Position numbers and translations under genes: made by a program. Below the pieces are notes generated by a model, which was not told the DNA's origin, did no database searches, and saw only the letters and a program-made list of their open reading frames with translations. From the NCBI GenBank assembly GCA_046351455.1, contig JAXLYM010000006.1, positions 62,001-126,000 on the forward strand: a stretch of 64,000 nt of DNA, in the 5' to 3' direction. Source of the DNA: JADJRH01 sp046351455. Its GTDB lineage: Bacteria > Myxococcota_A > Polyangia > Polyangiales > Polyangiaceae. Shown piece by piece: positions 59,798 through 64,000 of this stretch (positions are counted from its first letter, which is position 1; every line of letters starts with the position of its first letter).

Positions 59798-61512
59798 GCC
59801 ACACGATCCGACGCGCGCACTACGCGGACATGTACGGCCCCACCACCGGCGATCGCGTGCGCCTCGGCGACACGCAGCTCTTCGCCGAAGTGGAGCGTGA
59901 CCTCACCACGTACGGCGACGAGTGCAAGTTCGGCGGCGGCAAGGTGCTGCGCGATCGCCAAGGCCAGGCCGCGGGCGTCGACGACAAGGACGCGCTCGAT
60001 CTCGTGATCACGAACGCGCTCATCCTCGACTGGACAGGCATCTACAAGGCCGACATCGGCGTGAAGCGCGGCCACATCGTCGGCATCGGCAAGGCAGGAA
60101 ACCCCGCGGTGATGAGGGGCGTCACGCCGAACATGATCGTCGGCGTCACGACCGAGGTCATCTCGGCGGAGGGCCTCATCGTCACGGCCGGCGCGATCGA
60201 CGCGCACATCCATTTCATCTGCCCGCAGCAGTGCGACGAGGCGATCGCGAGCGGCGTCACCACGTTCGTGGGCGGCGGCACCGGCCCCGCGACCGGCACC
60301 AACGCGACGACCTGCACCCCCGGCAAGCGCCACATCGAGCTGATGCTCCAGGCGACCGACGCGATCCCGCTCAACATCGCGCTCACCGGAAAGGGCAACA
60401 CGTCGAAGCCGAACGGCCTCGTGGACCAGATCCACGCGGGCGCCGCGGGCCTCAAGCTGCACGAGGACTGGGGCACCACGCCGAGCGCGATCGACTGCTG
60501 TTTGAGCGTCGCCGACGAGGAGGACGTGCAGGTCACGATCCACACCGACACGCTCAACGAGTCGGGCTACGTCGACGACTCGATCGCGGCGTTCAAGGGC
60601 CGGACGATCCACACGTACCACTCCGAGGGTGCGGGCGGCGGCCACGCGCCGGACATCCTGCGCGTGTGCGGCGAGCCGAACGTCATCCCCAGCTCGACGA
60701 ACCCGACGCGCCCGTACACGGTGAACACGCTCGACGAGCACCTCGACATGCTGATGGTGTGTCACCACCTCGACCGCGGCATTCCGGAGGACGTGGCGTT
60801 CGCGGAGAGCCGCATCCGAGGCGAGACGATCGCGGCGGAGGACGTGCTCCACGACATGGGAGCGATCTCGATCATCAGCAGCGACAGCCAGGCGATGGGC
60901 CGAGTCGGCGAGGTGATCACGCGCACGTGGCAGACCGCCGACAAGATGCGCCAGCAGCGCGGCCGCCTCCCCGAAGAGCGCGGCGAGAACGACAACCTGA
61001 GGATCCGCCGCTACGTCGCCAAGTACACGATCAACCCGGCGATCGCGCACGGCATGTCGGGTTTGCTCGGCAGCGTGGAGGTCGGCAAATTCGCCGATCT
61101 GGTGCTGTGGAGGCCGGCGTTCTTCGGAGCGCGGCCGGAGATCGTGGTGAAGGGCGGCTTCATCGCGTGGGCGCAGATGGGCGACGCGAACGCCTCGATC
61201 CCGCCGGCCGAGCCGGTGATCATGCGCCCGATGTTCGGCGTCCTGGGCCGAGCGCGCGCGCGGACGAGCATCGCCTTCGTGTCGCAGCGAGCGCTCACGC
61301 ACGGCGTGCTCATGAGCTCGAAGGCGCTGCGAAAGCTGCTGGTGCCGGTGCGAGGATGCCGCGGCATCGGCAAGAAGGACATGCGTCTGAACGACGCGCT
61401 GCCGAAGATCACGGTGGACCCCGAGACCTACGAGGTGCGCGCGGACGGTGAATTGCTCCGCGTGGAGCCGGCCGTGAAGCTGAGCCTCGCGCAGCGCTAC
61501 TGTCTATTCTGA
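59794..61512 (+). CDS. ureC: Urease alpha (catalytic) subunit
   Basis: 572 residues, standard length. It hydrolyses urea to ammonia and carbamate using two nickel ions. Metal and catalytic residues are present: HIHFICP (His pair), the carbamylated Lys in GLKLHEDWGTTP, His in VTIHTDTLNE, the flap and catalytic His in HTYHSEGAGGGHAPD and MVCHHLD, and Asp in SSDSQAMGRVGE. All ligands are intact, so an active enzyme is expected if accessory proteins work. It lies in the urease operon after ureAB. Confidence 0.96.
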   Translation: MSHTIRRAHYADMYGPTTGDRVRLGDTQLFAEVERDLTTYGDECKFGGGKVLRDRQGQAAGVDDKDALDLVITNALILDWTGIYKADIGVKRGHIVGIGKAGNPAVMRGVTPNMIVGVTTEVISAEGLIVTAGAIDAHIHFICPQQCDEAIASGVTTFVGGGTGPATGTNATTCTPGKRHIELMLQATDAIPLNIALTGKGNTSKPNGLVDQIHAGAAGLKLHEDWGTTPSAIDCCLSVADEEDVQVTIHTDTLNESGYVDDSIAAFKGRTIHTYHSEGAGGGHAPDILRVCGEPNVIPSSTNPTRPYTVNTLDEHLDMLMVCHHLDRGIPEDVAFAESRIRGETIAAEDVLHDMGAISIISSDSQAMGRVGEVITRTWQTADKMRQQRGRLPEERGENDNLRIRRYVAKYTINPAIAHGMSGLLGSVEVGKFADLVLWRPAFFGARPEIVVKGGFIAWAQMGDANASIPPAEPVIMRPMFGVLGRARARTSIAFVSQRALTHGVLMSSKALRKLLVPVRGCRGIGKKDMRLNDALPKITVDPETYEVRADGELLRVEPAVKLSLAQRYCLF

Positions 61513-61514
61513 AA

Positions 61515-61626
61515 GTGCCTGTCCCGCCGTCCAGCGCCCCGAGATCGTCTGTATGAAGCTGCCTGTTTCGATACCCGCTGTCGCCAGACCACCGCTGTGA
61601 GAGTGCCTGTTTCGATGACCGTCGCC
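61515..61626. repeat. Short imperfect direct repeats between ureC and ureF
   Basis: The about 100-nt gap holds copies of a unit containing GTGCCTGT: near 61515, then TGCCTGTTTCGAT at 61560-61572 and again at 61604-61616. The last two extend imperfectly into GCTGTCGCC/CCGTCGCC. The last copy contains the ureF start codon. They could be regulatory or a remnant of duplication. Confidence 0.5.
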
Positions 61627-62316
61627 GGGACCGATACGATGCCTTCGTGGCTCCTCTTGCAGCTCGCGGACTCCGCCTTTCCGGCGGGCGGTTTCGCGCA
61701 TTCGGCGGGGCTGGAGGCGGCGATGCAGATGGGGGAAGCGAAGGGCGCGGAGGGGACGCGCGCGTTCCTCGAACAGGCCCTCTGGCAGGCGGGATACGGC
61801 GCCCTCCCCTTCGTGCGCGCGGTGCACGAGCGGGCGGCGCACGAGAACGCCGGCGCGATGGGGGAGCTGGACGCGCACTGCCACGCTTTCTTGACGAGCG
61901 AGGTGGCCAATCGAGCGAGCCGGACCGCGGGCCGCGCGTTGCTCGCGACGTGCGCGGAGGTGTTCGATTCGCCCGAGATCGCGGCGCTGGATACAGCGGT
62001 ACGGCGGCGCGAGCTGCATGCGCATCAAGCGCCGGTGATTGGAGCGGTGACGAGGGCGCTCGGCATCGATTGCGAGCCGGCCCAGCGGCTGACACTGCAC
62101 CTCACGTTGCGGGGCGTCGCGTCGGCGGCGGTGCGCCTCGGGATGATCGGCCCCCACGAAGCGCAGCGTATTCAGCACCGGATGGCCGGCGTGATGGACC
62201 GCGTCCTCGCGACCTGCGGCGCTCTGCCGGTGGACGAGGCCGCGCAACCGGCGCCGCTCCTGGATCTCTTCGGTTCATTGCACGGCCGGCTGTATGCCCG
62301 GTTGTTTCTGTCGTGA
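61615..62316 (+). CDS. ureF: Urease accessory protein UreF
   Basis: 233 residues from MTVAGTDT (GTG at 61597 and ATG at 61639 are alternatives). It acts with UreD as the activator that controls UreG GTP hydrolysis during nickel insertion. Family blocks: LLLQLADSAFPAGGFAHSAG, a long helical core with EVANRASRTAGRALLATC, GAVTRALGIDCEPA and the C-terminal VRLGMIGPHEAQRIQHRM. The all-helical shape and length fit UreF. The next gene, ureG, starts 11 nt later. Confidence 0.9.
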   Translation: MTVAGTDTMPSWLLLQLADSAFPAGGFAHSAGLEAAMQMGEAKGAEGTRAFLEQALWQAGYGALPFVRAVHERAAHENAGAMGELDAHCHAFLTSEVANRASRTAGRALLATCAEVFDSPEIAALDTAVRRRELHAHQAPVIGAVTRALGIDCEPAQRLTLHLTLRGVASAAVRLGMIGPHEAQRIQHRMAGVMDRVLATCGALPVDEAAQPAPLLDLFGSLHGRLYARLFLS

Positions 62317-62327
62317 GGTATCGCGTC

Positions 62328-63140
62328 ATGCACGATCATGGTCATTCGCACGATCACGGACACGACCATTCGCACGATCATGGTCACGGCCACTCCCACG
62401 ATCACGACCATTCGCACGAGCACGATCATGGCCACTCCCACGATCACGATCACGGCCACACGCACGAGGAGATGACGCATCCGGGCCTGTTCCAGGAGCG
62501 GGACGCGCCGCGGAGACGCGGGTTCGCGCGCCGCGCGTACACGGTGGGAATCGGCGGCCCCGTGGGCAGCGGCAAGACGGCCCTGGTGCTCGCGCTGTGC
62601 CGGAAGCTGCGCGACACGTACCGCCTCGGCGTCGTCACCAACGACATCTTCACGCGCGAAGATGCGGAGTTCCTGCACCGCAACAACGCCCTCCCCCCGC
62701 CGCAGATCCGAGCGGTGGAGACGGGCGGATGCCCGCACGCGGCGATTCGAGAGGACATCAGCCACAACCTCCTCGCCTTGGACCAGCTCATGGAAGAAGT
62801 GAACCCAGAGCTGCTCTTCGTGGAGAGCGGCGGCGACAACCTGGCGGCCCAATACAGCCGCGAGCTGGCCGATTACACGGTGTACGTGATCGACGTGGCC
62901 GGCGGCGACAAGGTCCCTCGCAAGGGCGGCCCCGGCATCACGCAATCGGATCTCCTCGTCATCAACAAGACCGATCTGGCCCCGTACGTGGGCGCAGATC
63001 TCAACGTGATGGACCGAGACGCCAAACGAATGCGCGGCGACGGACCGACGGTCTTCGCGCAGTGCAAGAGCGGTGAAGGCGTGGACCGGATCGCGGATCT
63101 CATCGTGGCCGCCTGGAAGGCAGCGACCACCGCCGGCTGA
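62328..63140 (+). CDS. ureG: Urease accessory GTPase UreG with His-rich N-terminus
   Basis: 270 residues from ATG at 62328, with GAGGT about 8 nt upstream. Residues 2-46 have His at every even position, 23 His in 45 residues, mixed with Asp, Gly, Ser and Glu, a strong nickel/zinc-binding stretch. The GTPase follows: P-loop GPVGSGKTAL, NDIFTREDAEFL, ETGGCPHAAIREDIS with the metal-binding CPH, ESGGDNLAAQYS and NKTDLAPYVG. UreG delivers nickel with GTP hydrolysis. No ureE is seen in the cluster, so this N-terminus may take over nickel storage or delivery. Confidence 0.95.
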   Translation: MHDHGHSHDHGHDHSHDHGHGHSHDHDHSHEHDHGHSHDHDHGHTHEEMTHPGLFQERDAPRRRGFARRAYTVGIGGPVGSGKTALVLALCRKLRDTYRLGVVTNDIFTREDAEFLHRNNALPPPQIRAVETGGCPHAAIREDISHNLLALDQLMEEVNPELLFVESGGDNLAAQYSRELADYTVYVIDVAGGDKVPRKGGPGITQSDLLVINKTDLAPYVGADLNVMDRDAKRMRGDGPTVFAQCKSGEGVDRIADLIVAAWKAATTAG

Positions 63141-63249
63141 GAGCACGGGGAGCGACGCGCTCTTGGGGAGGGAATGGAGCGACACGCGGTTTTGCGCGCC
63201 AAGGCACCTGGGGTCTTCCGGATCCGCGGATCGGCGGTATCCTCGGCGG

Positions 63250-64000
63250 ATGGCGGAACGGCGGACTCGCAGGGACGTGCTCGGGACGGTGGCGAAGGTG
63301 GCGGCGCTCACCGCGGTGGGGGCGCCCGCGTGCTCCAAACCGGGGGCGGAGCAGCATCCTCCTGCGACCTCCGCCGCGTCCGCGGCGCAGCCGGCGTCGG
63401 CTCCCTCGGAGGTGCCCGCGGCCACAGGCGCGCCGGGAGCGCTGAGGACGCTCGGCAAGACAGGCGCGCAGGTGGAGGTGTTTTCGCTCGGAGGCGAGGG
63501 CATCCTGCGCACGCACGGCAGGGAGCGCGAGGCGGTGCCGATGATCCTGGAAGCGTTGCATCTCGGCGTGCGCTATTGCGACACCGCGCCGGCCTACGCG
63601 CAGAGCCAGGACTACTACGGCGCGGCGTTCCGCGAGGCCGGGAGCGGCGCGCGCGACAAGGTGTTCCTCGCGTCCAAGGTGCACGAGCGCGACCGCGAGC
63701 CCGCGCTGAGGCTCCTCGACGACAGCCTGAAGCGCATCGGGACGGACAGGCTCGATCTGTGGCAGCTCCACGATCTCCGCACGACGGACGACCTCGACAG
63801 GATCTTCGGCAAGGGCGGCGCGATCGAGGCTGTCGAGCAGGCGAAGGCCGACAAGCGGGTTCGATTCGTGGGGATCACGGGCCATCACGATCCGGACATC
63901 CTGGTGGAGGCGATGCGGCGGTATCCGGTGGACACGGTGCTGTGCGCGATCAACCCCTCCGACCCGCGGAAGAAGCCTTTTCTCAGCACCGTGGTCCCGG
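63250..64000 (+). CDS. Tat-type lipoprotein aldo/keto reductase (runs off the edge)
   Basis: At least 250 residues, open at the window end. The N-terminus RRTRRDVLGTVAKVAALTAV has a twin-arginine-type motif and ends at a Cys in GAPACSKPG, so it may be an exported lipoprotein. A linker of about 45 Ala/Pro/Ser residues follows. The reductase fold begins near VEVFSLGGEGILR, with the catalytic Asp and Tyr in VRYCDTAPAYAQS and Lys in FLASKVHERD. VRFVGITGHHDPDILVEAM matches the barrel of aldo/keto reductases. The tetrad His (LDLWQLHDLR) is visible. Full length and cofactor binding lie outside the window. Confidence 0.82.
   Translation, partial: MAERRTRRDVLGTVAKVAALTAVGAPACSKPGAEQHPPATSAASAAQPASAPSEVPAATGAPGALRTLGKTGAQVEVFSLGGEGILRTHGREREAVPMILEALHLGVRYCDTAPAYAQSQDYYGAAFREAGSGARDKVFLASKVHERDREPALRLLDDSLKRIGTDRLDLWQLHDLRTTDDLDRIFGKGGAIEAVEQAKADKRVRFVGITGHHDPDILVEAMRRYPVDTVLCAINPSDPRKKPFLSTVVP

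Noticed and set aside
62331..62465. A separate His-rich metal-binding peptide gene before ureG
   Set aside because: The His-rich codons are in frame with the UreG GTPase domain, with no stop or second ribosome site between them.

Overview
This 64 kb window is high-GC, gene-dense chromosomal DNA that fits a myxobacterium, most likely of the Sorangium/Polyangium type. The reasons are two eukaryote-like Ser/Thr kinases, about ten lipoproteins with Gly/Ser/Thr-rich linkers, an RCC1-type propeller lipoprotein, several Cys-rich surface lipoproteins, GTG starts and many 1-17 nt gene overlaps. This placement comes from gene content and style only. I found no rRNA, tRNA or CRISPR array.

Layout. 0-7 kb: the end of a surface-protein gene, a lipoprotein, and a degenerate IS1182-like element lying between two identical 180-bp direct repeats. 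The right repeat rebuilds the 5' end of a membrane-anchored coiled-coil GTPase gene. That gene leads a GTPase / one-pass membrane protein / Ser-Thr kinase operon. 7-14.8 kb (minus strand): a Cys-rich lipoprotein, a TPR plus membrane protein, a Tic20/DUF4870-like protein, a membrane protein coupled to a large one-pass kinase, and a CDP-alcohol phosphatidyltransferase. 14.9-26.8 kb: a five-gene operon. Its genes encode a large tubulin/FtsZ-like protein, a two-TM partner, a multi-TM co-linear relative of the MrfA/YprA helicase that has lost its catalytic residues, a lipoprotein, and an LTA-synthase-like alkaline-phosphatase-superfamily enzyme. This operon is the best candidate here for an undescribed system. 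An intact MrfA-type helicase at 51.3-53.6 kb serves as an internal comparison.

26.8-35 kb: a PhnD-like binding protein, a bPH/HEAT-like membrane protein, nicotinamidase, dephospho-CoA kinase, a GT87-like membrane glycosyltransferase, two lipoproteins, and a LysR regulator divergent from a metallo-beta-lactamase-fold lipoprotein. 35-40 kb: a MacAB-type exporter whose ATPase and permease genes are split by an opposite-strand PD40/TolB-like lipoprotein. The two exporter units carry a shared upstream motif. 40-47.5 kb: a PfkB kinase, an RCC1-like lipoprotein, nicotinate phosphoribosyltransferase, FolD and a TPR protein. 47.5-51.2 kb: a lipoprotein-maturation cluster (two tandem lspA genes, lgt, and a lipoprotein), which suits the local abundance of lipoproteins. 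51.3-56.6 kb: the MrfA-type helicase, a Cys-rich lipoprotein with a GTGTST linker, and a bifunctional Rel (p)ppGpp synthetase/hydrolase. 56.7-63.1 kb: hemW overlapping a urease operon, ureD, fused ureAB, ureC, ureF, ureG. UreG has a 23-His N-terminus and no ureE is seen. The window ends in a Tat-type lipoprotein aldo/keto reductase that runs off the edge.
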